A DNA stretch of 64,000 nt. Source: Periplaneta americana (taxonomy: Eukaryota; Arthropoda; Insecta; Blattodea; Blattidae). The stretch lies in NCBI RefSeq assembly GCF_040183065.1, contig NC_091132.1, positions 160,967,602-161,031,601 on the forward strand, written 5' to 3'. The position numbers and the translations under genes are program-made. Positions 12,090 through 24,037 of the stretch are shown in pieces. The notes beneath the pieces are model-generated. The model was not told where the DNA came from and searched no databases. It worked only from the letters and a program-made list of their open reading frames with translations. Numbering within the stretch: the stretch's first letter is position 1; each line of letters opens with the position of its first letter.

Positions 12090-13052
12090 CACAGTCTACT
12101 ATATACAGTCGCGAAGCTTGAGGTGATTTTTTGCAAATCTCGTGATAAAGCGCTCCAAGCAGTTAGCAACTAGAAACAATAGACTGTCCACGGTTGACTT
12201 TGGACTGAATCGTATTTCCATCGAGTGCTAGCTCGTTGCGTATTTCACATTGATGCTTGTGAAATGTTCGTTATTGGTAGTAATGAAAATGTTAATGGCT
12301 AAAATACAATAATTGGAATAATAATATTTTACTAGAGATGTAGAAAAATTAAGTTTGTTTTAATTAAATTTATTGATCACGTTTTATTTTCAATTCTGGT
12401 GGGATTATTATTGCTTAGCCCTACTTTTTTTTTTTCAAAGGTTATGTTTTTAATTATAGCTGTTAATTTTGTTGTTATTTTTATTTGTTACTTTATTAGA
12501 GACGTAGAAAAAGTCTGTTACAATAAAATTTATTAATCACGTTTTATTTCCAATTCTGGTGTGATTATTATTGCTTAACCTCAACTACGTAAGCCTACAC
12601 TACAAGTACCGGTACACGTACATAAGTTAATCCATTAATTCATATATCCATTATTATTGTTGTAAAGGGAAATGCAAATTAATATTTATTGGTTTCATGG
12701 TTAATTATCGCTATAATCTTGAATGAGTGAAGCGATTATAGTAAATTTCAGTTCGTTTTGCACAAACAAAAATAGCATTAACCTATTTCTTGCAGGTATC
12801 TTCGAGTTTATGGTGGAATTTAATATACTTCATTAAAATAATAAATTAACTCTATGCATTTAATATTTCAATAATGGAAGGAAAGTGTTAATTTTTCCAA
12901 AAGAACACAACGAAATTGTAACATATTTTGTCAGCTGCTAGGAGAGAGATCTGCGATGATGAGGCGATAGTAGCGATCCTAGTGGTGGGCAACTATCCAT
13001 GTTTGCATTTTTACTACATATTGAGCTTCGCGACTGTATATAGTAGACTGTG
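12090..13052. mobile_element. DNA transposon with CACAGTCTAC ends, non-autonomous, copy 1
   Basis: Perfect terminal inverted repeats begin CACAGTCTACTATATACAGT and extend through CGCGAAGCT. Flanking 8-bp duplications are GTAACAAC (12082-12089) and GTACCAAC (13053-13060), one mismatch. Intact targets are at about 41438 and 62798. Near 12330-12590 a segment of roughly 160 bp is tandemly duplicated, each unit holding CACGTTTTAT and GATTATTATTGCTTA. No transposase is seen. A related copy lies inverted at 56424-57755. The 8-bp target duplication fits hAT or P types. Confidence 0.85.
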
Positions 13053-13849
13053 GTACCAACTCTCATTAGTTCTAAAATCGGACTAGCGAGAAAGCGCCAT
13101 CTCTGACCGACACGTGGCTCATAGCGGATGTGACGTAGGTACATATATGTGACAGCTGTGGAGTGAAAACGAGTTAAGATCGGAAGATTAACTTGGACAA
13201 CAAAACTGGGATATAAATATTTTCGTGCCAATCAAAAGGTTATTGTCCGTAAGTCTTTGATACTACAGCTGCAATGCAATCACTGTAGTTTTCGAAGAAA
13301 AAATGCTCTTATATTACGTAAATATTGAACGCGCAAAAATTCTGTGATAAAATCGCTATTACCAGTCACAGAGAATTTCCGGAACTGTAAGAGTTCAGAC
13401 CTGTGAGTACAAAATAACAGCCACAACCTTCAAACTGAATGGATTCTGGAGAGCTTGTACGCTAGCAAGCGTTTCCAAGGTAATGTATTACTCGCACGTG
13501 TGGACAGATATGGCTCTTGAAATGTTTCTCGCTTGTGTAATACTTACATTTTGAAATGACTATGGTACGAAAGTTTTTCCCAGTCATTCCACTAGTACGG
13601 TTTTTTCCTTGTGGGAATAGATTGCTGAGTTTCTAGACTCCTCGACTGTGTATAGATCTTCCCACAAGCATCACATTTCACACTTACCCTATTCAACAAA
13701 ATTAAGCCAAAACTTGACCATTCAATCACTTCTCGCCAGGAAGTAAGCGTAAACACCATTTGAGATACTACTTAGCACAAAAAGACCTTCCACACAAGAT
13801 CCATCATACGGGTTTTGGCATATGAACAGTATAGTATACTATATAATGA

Positions 13850-14338
13850 TTTATGCTCGACCATGCCGAAATGTAGTAATTAAACACCTGGTAGCAGTCC
13901 TTTAATGCATGTCATTAAAGTACACCTATTCATTAAAGTTCAGGTTTTCGATTGTTCTCGGATATGCAATCGAAAGACAACGAAGGGAACGTCATGGATG
14001 CTGGAAATCCAATACTGTCGCAGAAGGTTATGTTGTTACTATAATAATTAGCGTTAATTGTAAGTAATATTCAAACAAATTCAATTTGTCATCTCGTTTT
14101 TCAATATCTAATTTAATTTCAAGTTTATATCAAGGTTAATATTTAGTTTACTCTGTAGGTTATAGGCTATCAAAGTCAATCTGGAGATCTGTTCCTCGGA
14201 AAAAATCAATACTTTCGAGTCTGCGCACATCTCACAATTTACGAGGTATTGCACAAGGTCAGATCCGCTCTTCACTTAGATACAAATAAAATGAATAATT
14301 CTGAATAATTTCAAGTTAGAAATATGGTCGAGCATAAA
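13850..14338. mobile_element. small element bounded by inverted TTTATGCTCGACCAT
   Basis: TTTATGCTCGACCAT (13850-13864) is repeated in inverted orientation as ATGGTCGAGCATAAA (14324-14338). The homologous tail at 63970 passes from CAGTATAGTATA straight to CCTAATCTTCACCCC, so this stretch is an insertion, perhaps with extra material on the right to about 14470. No clear target duplication was found. Confidence 0.5.
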
Positions 14339-14454
14339 AATCGTATGAAACTCGCCTATAATGGTAATTAAGACGCTCGTATGAAAATTATGAAGGTTAT
14401 ACATACTTGCGTCTTAATTACTATCGTGATGGGCTCGTTGCATAATATACTATT

Positions 14455-14660
14455 ATTTAACCTGACAGACATAATGCCATCAATCCTAATCTTCACCCCT
14501 AGATGAGAATTACAACTACAGTATTAAGAATACAATTAAAATTATAATTACAATTAAAGTTACAATTACAATAAAAGTCAAAGTAATAATAGATTAACTG
14601 ATTAATAAAACCTAGACAATTTATTATAGACGATAAGAACAAAGAAAGTTTATCTTGCTG
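14455..14660 (-). repeat. LINE-3'-end-like sequence shared with gene 3 tail
   Basis: The stretch CCTAATCTTCACCCCTAG, then runs of AATTATAATTACAATTA, matches about 43090-43800 and the window end at 63979. It resembles the 3' untranslated tail of a LINE. Because it is shared between units, the insertion predates them. Assignment is tentative. Confidence 0.35.
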
Positions 14661-14954
14661 AAGTACAAATTAAAGCTAACATAATAAAACCATACAGCGA
14701 TTAAAGTACAGGATATTTAAATATTTATTATACAATATAATTATGTACATGCATGAATGTATATTAAGATGTGCGGGCCACAAAAAACGCATTTCACACA
14801 AATGACAGCTGAAGAATATAACTTATTTATGCATACGTGAATACACATTAAGATATTCCGAGCGCGAAAAATCCATTCCAAACACATCACAACTGAACGG
14901 TTTTTCACGAAAACGCATTTGGAGATTAACCGGACGTCAAAAACACTTCCCACA

Positions 14955-16626
14955 ACCCTGGTTCAACGCAGAATGTTACGAAGCTAGAAAGAAAACAATA
15001 TCCGCCCTCCTCAAAGCAAAAGACTCGGGTCTCCCAGATAGAAACAAGAACAGATGCGCGGCGGCAAGAACTCCGACCCACACACAGAAACTCACAGTTG
15101 AAGAGGTGACGGAAGCCATCCGCACGACAAAAATAAGGCATCACTACACATACTCGCAGAAGCGTGGACAGAACTCTTTAATAAATGCATCTCACCAGGC
15201 ACCATACCAGAAGGGTGGAGGACATCCACTATGAAAGTGATGTAGAAAGGGAAAGGTGACGTAGGGGATATGAACGCAAACAGAGGAATCGCCCTAGAAT
15301 GCACTGCTTTCAAGGTCTTCAGCAAACTCCTCACCAAGAAACTAACAGAGTTGACTGATAATAGGATACCAGAGGAACAATTCGGCTTTAGACAGGGACA
15401 ATCAACGCTCCAAGCTGTGCAGTGCCTACTAGTGCAGGTGCACAAACAACAGAAAGAGTGGTATGCACCTTCGTGGATTTCACCAAAGCCTTCGATATAC
15501 TAGACCGTGGGAAAATGATACAAAAGCTAGCCCACACCATATATCACCATATTAATAAAGTACATCCTATCCACAAACTACGTGCACGCGAACGACAACC
15601 TGACAACATCCAAAACCATAAAACAGAACATCGCAATCCTACAGGGGGATCCCTTAAGCCCATCGCTCTTTAATCTAGCCACCATGGACGCCAATAAAGG
15701 CTGTGAGGAAGGACAAGGTAAAAGTCTTCGTGTACGCGGACGACATTGCAATTCTCTCCGAATCGCAAAGTTACCTCTACGAAGCCTTTAATGATCTTGC
15801 AAAGTGGGCAACCGAAACCGGCCTGAGAATAAATGAGAGCAAAACGGTAACAATGGTTTTCAGGAGGGGAGGCAGAACAACACCAAAAGACACGATTTAT
15901 TATAATGAAACCACTTTATCATGCGTCAATCACTTTTGCTACCTCGGCATCACCCTGCAGCCGCAAGGAACAACGTTCACAAAGCACGTGAAGGAGAATA
16001 TAGTGGCCATGAGTGACATAAGGAGCCTGAATAAACTCGCTCTCTTCAAAATGAAAATACTGCCAATATTGTCCTATGGAATAGAACTCACAAGGCCACA
16101 CCTCACAGAAGGGAACATAGCAGAACTGGAGAAAGTCAAAGCGGTCTACCTAAAACACGCACTATGCCTGTCGCCATCAACCCCATCGAGGCTGGTTTAT
16201 GAATTAACCACGCAGCCCTTCCTGGTCGAAAAATTAAGAATCAAATACCTGTTACCAGCTACCAGAGCGAGCACAGCCTTTCTACAGAAGTGCAAAGAGA
16301 AGAAAGAAGACATCTGGCCTGAATTTTACAGCACCGAAGGGATGACATCTGATCTCTGGACTCATGGGAACTAAGAGCTGAGACATCTAGTGACAAGAAT
16401 GGCTGTACATGGTTTTCATCACAAAGTCTGCAGCAGTGCACACTACCACTCACCAGATGGAAGCTGCGTGTGTCTACTGTGCAAGAAATGTTGTAAAAGA
16501 TACCATATCCTATGGTGCACCGAAAGAACGAAATCATTGATTTCATACAGTGAAGACAGCGCCCGTAGGGAAAAGCCCTAAAACTCTCTCTCTTTGCACG
16601 AATGTGCGCTTTCTCTTCTTTATTAT
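14955..16626 (+). mobile_element. LINE E, 5'-truncated, inserted in a zinc finger of gene 2's array
   Basis: A 15-bp duplication, AAAACACTTCCCACA, flanks it (14940-14954 and 16627-16641), interrupting the codons of a CGKCF finger start on the minus strand. The first residues read PWFNAECYEARKKT; then come reverse transcriptase blocks and a Cys/His C-terminus, with a short 3' part that includes GCACGAATGTGC. The finger consensus recurs in the array, but both junctions rebuild one continuous finger, which supports a true target duplication. Confidence 0.85.
15085..16581 (+). pseudogene. LINE E reverse transcriptase and C-terminal Cys/His motif
   Basis: Motifs in order: RIPEEQFGFRQGQSTLQA, VCTFVDFTKAFDILDRGK, NIAILQGDPLSPSLFNL, VFVYADDIAILSES (catalytic YADD), GLRINESKTVTMVF, HFCYLGITLQPQGT and FKMKILPILSYGIELT. 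The frame shifts near 15480, 15600 and 15710; from 15703 to 16374 it is open. A further stretch ends with CVCLLCKKCCKRYHILWC, a zinc-knuckle-like C-terminus. It is a dead copy whose clade I cannot name. Confidence 0.85.
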
Positions 16627-17601
16627 AAAACACTTCCCACACACATCACAGCTGAATGGCTTCTCAACTGTGGATACGTGAATGCTCAATGAGATCTGTG
16701 TTAACACGTGAATGCAGAGAGAGATATTCCGCGCGGAAAGAAATCTTTGCACTGAAGTCTGTATTGAATAGCGTCATTTTAGATTGCACAAAAGAGTGCC
16801 TCATTTAAATTTGAAGAGCTTCTATAACAGTTCGCAATCGCTTCACAAAACAAATGGCTTCTGACACGTGTGTACGCGTGAATGCTTATTGAGATATTTT
16901 GACAGCGAAAAACACTTTCCACAAACGTCACAGCTGAAAGGCTTCTCGCCAGTATGCTCGCGTGAATGCCTCTCAAGACAATCCAAACGCGGAAATGTCT
17001 TCCCATACACGTCACAACTGAATGAATGGCCTCTCGTTTGTGTGCAAGAGTGAATGCCTCTTGAGATCGCTTGACCTTGAACATCTCTTCCCACACACGT
17101 CACAACTGAATGGGCCTCTCGTTTGTGTGCAAGAGTGAATGCCTCCTGAGATCGCTTGACCTTGAAAATCTCTTCCCACACACGTCACAACTGAATGGCC
17201 TCTCGCCTTTGTACATCATTAAATGTGTTTTAAGGTGTGAAGACCTTGTAAAACACTTCCCACACACATCACAACAGAATGGTTTCGCGACAGTGTGTAA
17301 GCGTGAATGCAAAAAAACTCCTACCACACACATCTCAACTGAATGGTTTCACACTTGAGTGAACGCGTGAATTGTTTCCGAAATCCCCCGATTTGAGTCT
17401 TCCAAAGTCGAGAAAAGACATTCCGCAAATATCAGAATCGTATTTCTTGCCATCGTACACTTCAGGATTTGATAAACCCTCCGTCTGGCAGGAAGTCGAT
17501 GCACTACAGACTGTGATTGCAGTTTTGTGAATCCTAGTACCAATGTTGCTTTTGTCGTGGAAAATCTTTTCGGCACTCTCTATTTTACTGTTGATAGAAT
17601 C
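16627..17601 (-). pseudogene. second zinc-finger array of gene 2, frameshifted
   Basis: Reading the minus strand from 17500, a new first-finger segment starts (VYDGKKYDSDICGMSFLDF), with Ser replacing the first zinc Cys. It then jumps, by an apparent internal deletion, to SGDFGNNSRVH. Recognisable C2H2 fingers follow: [72 protein letters not shown] and CDVCGKCFSLSKYLNKHS. At least two frameshifts (near 17112 and 17030) and stops separate them, so it cannot be one protein. It lies downstream of the recombinase stop. Confidence 0.8.
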
Positions 17602-18643
17602 TTAGACGTATCCCGCTGCCACCGTCGAAGACTTCCAACCACCATGCCGTTTCAAAGCAAGGATGTCGGCTCCTGTATTTGCTAATAAAGCAGCTGATGT
17701 TCTTCTGAATGCATGTCCCGTGTATGAACCTGGATCATTTAAGTTTAAAAACTTGGCAATATTTGAAGGCACTCGACCAATAGTGTTCATTCCGACAACT
17801 TGGTTCGTACATTTCCCATTACAAAATCGATGGAAGAATCTACGTGATGCAGCATTTATTGGTCGGAGATTTACATATTTTCGAAAAATTTCCAAAAAAT
17901 GAACTTCTTCATCGGGTTTGTCAATGATTGTAAACGTTCGGGAAATTTTTGTCTTTGTATTGGGAATATTCACAACAATGACTGAACCCCTGTCTTCAAT
18001 GTCATCAATAGTCAAATTTGTAATCTCATCCCTCCGACAAGCACCAGCTATTCCCATTATCATAACTACTTTCATCATCAAGTAAGTGTCATCAGGAGCT
18101 TCAATTAAAAATTTAATCATGTCCTCTCTGTCGAAAACTTTAGATTTTTTTGGCATTTGCCCAACGTTTTTCTTCTTTAAAAAATTCACCAAACTAGAAA
18201 ATTGTCCAATATTGATACCATACTTCAAATTTATCATAGTTTTTAACATTGAATATTCTGACCACAGACTATTAGCAGATTTCAAAGTTGTGGTTCTTTT
18301 CACGAAATAAGCAAGCATTGTTTTTTCACTAATTTCTCTTTTTTTCCCTTCCAACCAATTTGTGAATGTATTATAGGCTCTTTCATACCTTGCCCTGGAT
18401 TTGTCGGGAACCAGAGAAGCACAGCCTTGTTCCCAAGCCTCCTGAACTTCAAGATCCACATCTATTCCATACACGTCGCAATTGAATTCCTTGTGACATT
18501 TGTGTTCGAGGTAATGGCCTTTGAGACTTGCAAAGTCCAGAAGAGACATTCCGCAAATGTCACAGTCGTATTTCTTGCTGTAGTCCTCTTCAGGAATATT
18601 TTCGCAGAATTTGGCAACTTCGTTATTACGGCTAACTGCAACA
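17602..18643 (-). CDS. gene 2 exon 4: C2H2 finger fused to Crypton-like tyrosine recombinase
   Basis: The exon opens at a good acceptor (TTTTAATTCTCAG on the minus strand) at the place used by gene 3 exon 4, and reads SVAVSRNNEVAKFCENIPEE. One intact C2H2 finger follows (CDICGMSLLDFASLKGHY, then LEH), then a half finger (FNCDVYG). At about residue 65 of the exon it passes in frame into a tyrosine recombinase that starts LEVQEAWEQGCASLVPDKSR. The catalytic set is visible: Arg in GACRRDEI, Lys in NTKTKISR, HxxR in GHAFRRTSAALL, Trp in KRHGGWKSS and Tyr in AAGYV. There are no stops or shifts over about 347 codons; the frame closes directly after the catalytic Tyr, earlier than usual. In the family this enzyme cuts and joins DNA; activity here is unknown. 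Confidence 0.75.
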
Positions 18644-18843
18644 CTGAGAATTAAAAGTGTCATTAGTGGAAAGAATGTTTAAATTTCCAATATGGAAATA
18701 TATACGCCATTAGCAAAGTAATATTGGAGAAAATGATAATGGACTTCCACATTCCATTACATCTGTATAGAGTAACTTAAAAAAAGTAAGTAATAATAGT
18801 AATTATAATAATCATAACACGAATAATGACAATAGTAGTAGTA

Positions 18844-18885
<42 letters not shown>

Positions 18886-19696
18886 GTAGTACTAATGGTG
18901 CTACCAGCGAATAGGGATTATAAAGAACGGACACTGAGCGAATTTTCCTGTGTTTTGGTTCTCTGTGCGCCTGCGTTTAGTTCCACTTTCAAGCGCTAGA
19001 GGTTAGTGTAATCGAGCATACGCTAAGATAATAATTGTGAATAGAGTTGAGACATAGGATCCAAACATCGCCTACCTCATTGCATAATCCAGACACTCTT
19101 TGCTTCAAATAAATTCAAGTTAACAGCTTTTCCTTATTTCTCAATGACAAACTGGTTGTAATTTTTATATTTTATATTTCAGATATAATAAATTATATTA
19201 CAAAATAATATAATACATTATAAAATTGAGTATCGAATTCGTTTAATAGTTGTATATAATATAATACAGGTATATGGTTTTACTTCTCATAAGAATTTTG
19301 TTTTTCCATTTTCAGTGCTATCAATACATTACATATTTTAATTGCTGTTGGAGTCAACGTCTCAACTCCCATTATAAAGGAACTCTAGAGTCTAGACATT
19401 GCAGTTAATGAAGGATTTATTATTTTATGGATCCAATCTATTTTATTTGAGTACATAATGTACCTAGATGTATTAATTATGTGTGTTATATTTCCGCTGT
19501 GTCGACTGCTAACTGGTGTGATGTCAGCGCCAATTCTAGGGAGAAAGCAGAATCTCACGCTTTAGCTTGCTTGAAGGTCATTGAAATCAGTCCGGCTACA
19601 TCAAAGATACCGACGCGAAGTGTCCATTCTTTATAATCCCTATTCGCTGGTGGTACTGTTAGTAGTAACATCTGTAGTATTATCAAAGAAATATAC

Positions 19697-19787
<91 letters not shown>

Positions 19788-20181
19788 GTTAACAAGAGTA
19801 CAGATATTTGAAGATTTACATATCGAAAGGGGGGGAACACATTTAGCAAAATTAATTCAGAAATTCTGTAGGCATCTCAGACCCAGAAACTGCTATCACT
19901 CAACCAGTAATGCAACCCGTCTTGCTTCTACAGATATATACATCTATCAACACAAATCATAAGGTGAAATAATCTGATTGCAACGGATCGCAAGTGATTT
20001 CGTCCTAGTCACTCCCTTGTCAATTTCATTCAAAAGCTCCAACTTCTGTTTCAGGGTAAGAACATTTTGCTTGCGTTTCGCATAATCCATTATGAAATTG
20101 CAGTGCTTAGCGGCAAATGTGATACTGTATAATAATATAATAATTAGTGTTATTATAACAGCAGTGATAATGGTACTAGAA

Positions 20182-20221
<40 letters not shown>

Positions 20222-20267
20222 TAGTAATAATTATGTTTGTAATTGTGGTAGTAGCAGCATAGGTAAT

Positions 20268-20310
<43 letters not shown>

Positions 20311-20350
20311 GTAATAATTATGTTTGTTATTGTGGTAGTAGCAGCATAGG

Positions 20351-20397
<47 letters not shown>

Positions 20398-20437
20398 GTA
20401 ATAATTATGTTTGTTATTGTGGTAGTAGCAGCATAGG

Positions 20438-20481
<44 letters not shown>

Positions 20482-23400
20482 GTAATAGTTATGTTTGTAA
20501 TTGTGGTAGTAGCAGCATAGGTAATAATAATTATTAATTTATTTCGAATATTAATGTGCCAAACAACAGCACAAAGCCAATTACTGTTTAGCACAAAATA
20601 AAAAACAAAACAGAATGAGAAACAATGAGAATGAATGACACATTATAATGGTCAACATTAACTACACACCAAATGCAGCTAAATAAATGGCAATATCTAA
20701 CAAATAATAAAAGATATTAAATAACAAGTAAGGATATATGATGCATAAGTGAAATCAAATCAGATAGATCTGCCTATTGGAGAAAGGGATTTAAATAATT
20801 TAGTGAAGAAAATTCTTTGACCACGAAAACCTTTCACGGGAATTCTAAGGTAGGTGTTATGTATAATAGAATCACAATCAATGACACTATTAATAGCATT
20901 ATTAAAGAAAGTGTAATCAATATCCTGACATCACGAATACAGACTGGTACAGTTAAAATATTTACTAGATAGTTCATAATTTAAAGAAGAGGAGTTGGGT
21001 ACAAATTTGAACGCACAAAGAGAAATGAATTTTCTTTGGATATTTTCTAGTTTAGCTGAATCAGTAGACGTAATAGAGTTCCATGCAAGAGATGCATATT
21101 CTAATTTAGACCTTACTAACGCATAATATAATGTAAGTAGTGTATCAGGAGAGGAAAAGGAATAAGTAATAGACCTAATGAGACCAAGCACTCTTAGTGA
21201 ATGATTAAATAAATGATCAACATGGTCATTAAAGAACAATTTAGAATCAAGATATATACCGAGATCCTTTATACAGTCCTTCCTGATTATGGCAGCATTC
21301 GATAGCGAATGGTTGAACTTTAATGTAGTTGTCTTCCTAGGGAAAGAGATAACGCATGTTTTAGAAATATTAATTTTCATACCGTTATACTCAGACCAAC
21401 GTTGAATGTCATGTATATCATTTTGAAGTAAATGACAATCAGCAAGACTATTAATTTTCCTAAATATTTTTAAATCATCGGCAAAGAGAAGAGAAATGGG
21501 AACAGATGGGTTACAAATGTCATCGATAAAAAGCAAGAATAATAACGGACCTAACGTAGAACCCTGTGGAACACCATAAAGAGTAGTGAAAGGATCAGAG
21601 AGAGACTTTCCCAACCGAACACAAGATTGTCTGTTGGTTAAATAGTTTTCAAACCAGCTAAGATAATTAATGGAAAATCCAAACCGATCTAATTTACTTA
21701 TTCAGATTTGATGAGGAACAACATGAAATGCTTTACTGAAATCAAAATAAATGGCATCAATTTGGCCTTGGGATTCAACTGTAGGCATAATAAGATTGAG
21801 ATAATCGACGAAATTCATCGTTGTTGATTCGCTATTAGTAAAGCCATGTTGAGCCGGATTTAATTTAGATTTAACATCAAATGAAACATGTTTGTAAATA
21901 ATTTTTAAAAAAATTTTTGAAAAGTTATTTAGTATTGAAATAGGCCTGTAATTATTCACAGTACGTTTATTACCATCCTTAATATCGGAATGTCAGATGC
22001 TTCCTTCCATAAAGAAGCATAAATACCCGTTCTAAGGCTACGATTAAAAATAAAAGTTAATAGAGGAATAAGAATTTGAGAACAACCTTTAATAATGAAA
22101 TTAGGTATGCCATCAGTTCCCATGGATTTATTGGGCTTAAGCCTCCTAATGACATTCAAGACATCTTCACACACAATAACCGGTAAATATAAGCAGTCAG
22201 TAGTGATGGAATCACTAACAAATAGATGATTGACATTTTTTGTACCGATTTAAATTGATCAGCATAAGCATTTGCGATCTCAGTTTGATCAGTGATGTGC
22301 TCCCCATCAATAATTAACTCAGTAGGCAAGGATTTAGATTTACGAAATGATTCTACATACTTCCAAAATTTCTTAGGCTGATTTTTCAAATTTCTATCGA
22401 TAGATTGGAGCCAAAGTAATTTATCAGATTTTATCTTATTTTTTACTTGTTTTCTAAGGGAAGAAAAAGTAAGATAATGATAATCAGATTTGGATTTTTT
22501 AAAATTCTTGTGAGCTTTATTTTTTTTATGAGTAAACGAAGCGAGTTTGAAAACCACTTAGGATAAGTAGATTTTTTTACTCATGGTAAACGATTGGTTT
22601 AAACATGCACTAAAACAAGACGTAAGTGCAAGTTTGAACCAATAAATTATTGATATTTGCGATAGATTAATTAGTTAAGGAAATGGTATATTTATTATGT
22701 AGAACTACATTTGTATATTGATCTTTTGTTAAATTATTATATTTTGTACTTTTGTGAACTATATCAATAAATCTATCTCTCTACTCATGATAAAGATACA
22801 GCATCAGCAATCGCGTCATATAATGTATGAGTTAATGAAACAACAGCTTCATTGACATCAGTAGACTCGTAAAGTCTAGCCCAGTCATGATTAAAATGAC
22901 TTGTGTATAATTTCGTATAATCACAGTGAGAGAAATTAAAATAAGATTGATTATAAGAATATAAAGGAAGAGATAAATCGACTTCAAGATCAACACAAGT
23001 AGAAGGGTGATAATTGTCTTGACGAACAAGAGAATGATTAGGTAGGTAAACAGAACTATTAATAACATTGGTAAAAACAAGATCAAGAAGATTTTTATTA
23101 TTCAAAGTAAAATTTATTTGATTCAAGCCAAGAAGAAGAAAATAGATCCAGGGACTTAATTTTTACGTAATAATGGATGTTAGGAAGGCTACAACGAGAA
23201 GCCCATTCAATACCAAGAGAATTAAAATCACCGAGAATAAGTAATCTAAAATTATGTGCATCAAGATTAATCTCAAGAAAAGTAAGATAATTTCTTAAAT
23301 TTTTGGGATCAGTGTCAGGAGAGAAATAGTGATTACCAATTAATAAATAACCATCAGAAATTTTTACTTCAATCCAGACACATTCATTAATTTTTTCTAG

Positions 23401-23975
23401 ATCATATCTCCTGCATATAATGGGAATCTGATTCCTTATCGCAATTAAGACGCCTCCACCTTTACATTTATTAGTGTCATCACGCACTCTGTCAGCACAA
23501 AACACAGTATACGAATGAGGAAATAGATTGCTACTAAAAACAGAATCAGATAACCATGTTTCTGTGAGACAGATGATTGCATCATTATAGCATATTATAT
23601 TTTGAAAAATTTCATCTACTTTAGTCCTCGTACATTTTGGTAATAAATCTCAAGGTGATTATTAGTACTATACATGACAATAGAACAACATAACTAGGAG
23701 GAAGTGCCTGAGTATCATTGGAAAACACTGGTGTAGCAAAATCAAAATGCTGTTCGGGCTTAAACTTCCCGTAGAACGGCGTAATTAAGCAGTCCTCAGG
23801 CCAAACATTCGGATTATTAATAGCTTCAAAATCTCTTTCCTCTACTAATATGTGGAAGGAAGAATATGTTTTAAATTTTGTTTTTAATTTTGTAACCTTT
23901 AGGAAATTGATATTTATTTCATTTGCCAGAGTCGATTGTTGAGTCAGAGAATCCCTAATATTACTTATGCTGATC

Positions 23976-24037
<62 letters not shown>

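Larger units (their letters stand above)
8583..13380. other. spacer copy 1 between gene 1 and the tail of gene 2
   Basis: This aligns with 28707-42600 and 58049-63380 once private insertions are removed. Its own insertions are the LINE fragment 10150-10683 and the DNA transposon 12090-13052. I see no protein gene. Minus-strand donor-like sites recur across copies, for example AAGAACG followed by GTAAGTATT near 8972 and GAAAACAG followed by GTAAAG near 9350, and could end untranslated exons of gene 1. Confidence 0.6.
13390..14954 (-). pseudogene. far tail of gene 2 zinc-finger array, decayed
   Basis: Finger remnants can be read on the minus strand. At about 13670-13590 there is KCDACGKIYTQSRSLETQ, which lacks the zinc-binding His pair; near 14940-14860 there is KPFSCDVFGMDFSRSEYLN-like sequence. 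Stops and frame changes separate them. The block matches 42620-44100 and 63390-63990. It is interrupted by the element 13850-14338. Fingers of this array continue beyond LINE E at 16627-17590. Confidence 0.55.

Noticed and set aside
16868-17358. Plus-strand frames opposite the gene 2 finger relics
   Set aside because: Antisense shadows of finger sequence, not conserved otherwise.
20100-20594. Ile/Thr-rich frame upstream of the Tigger fragment
   Set aside because: It is the AAT higher-order repeat read in frame; only the last part has non-repeat sequence.
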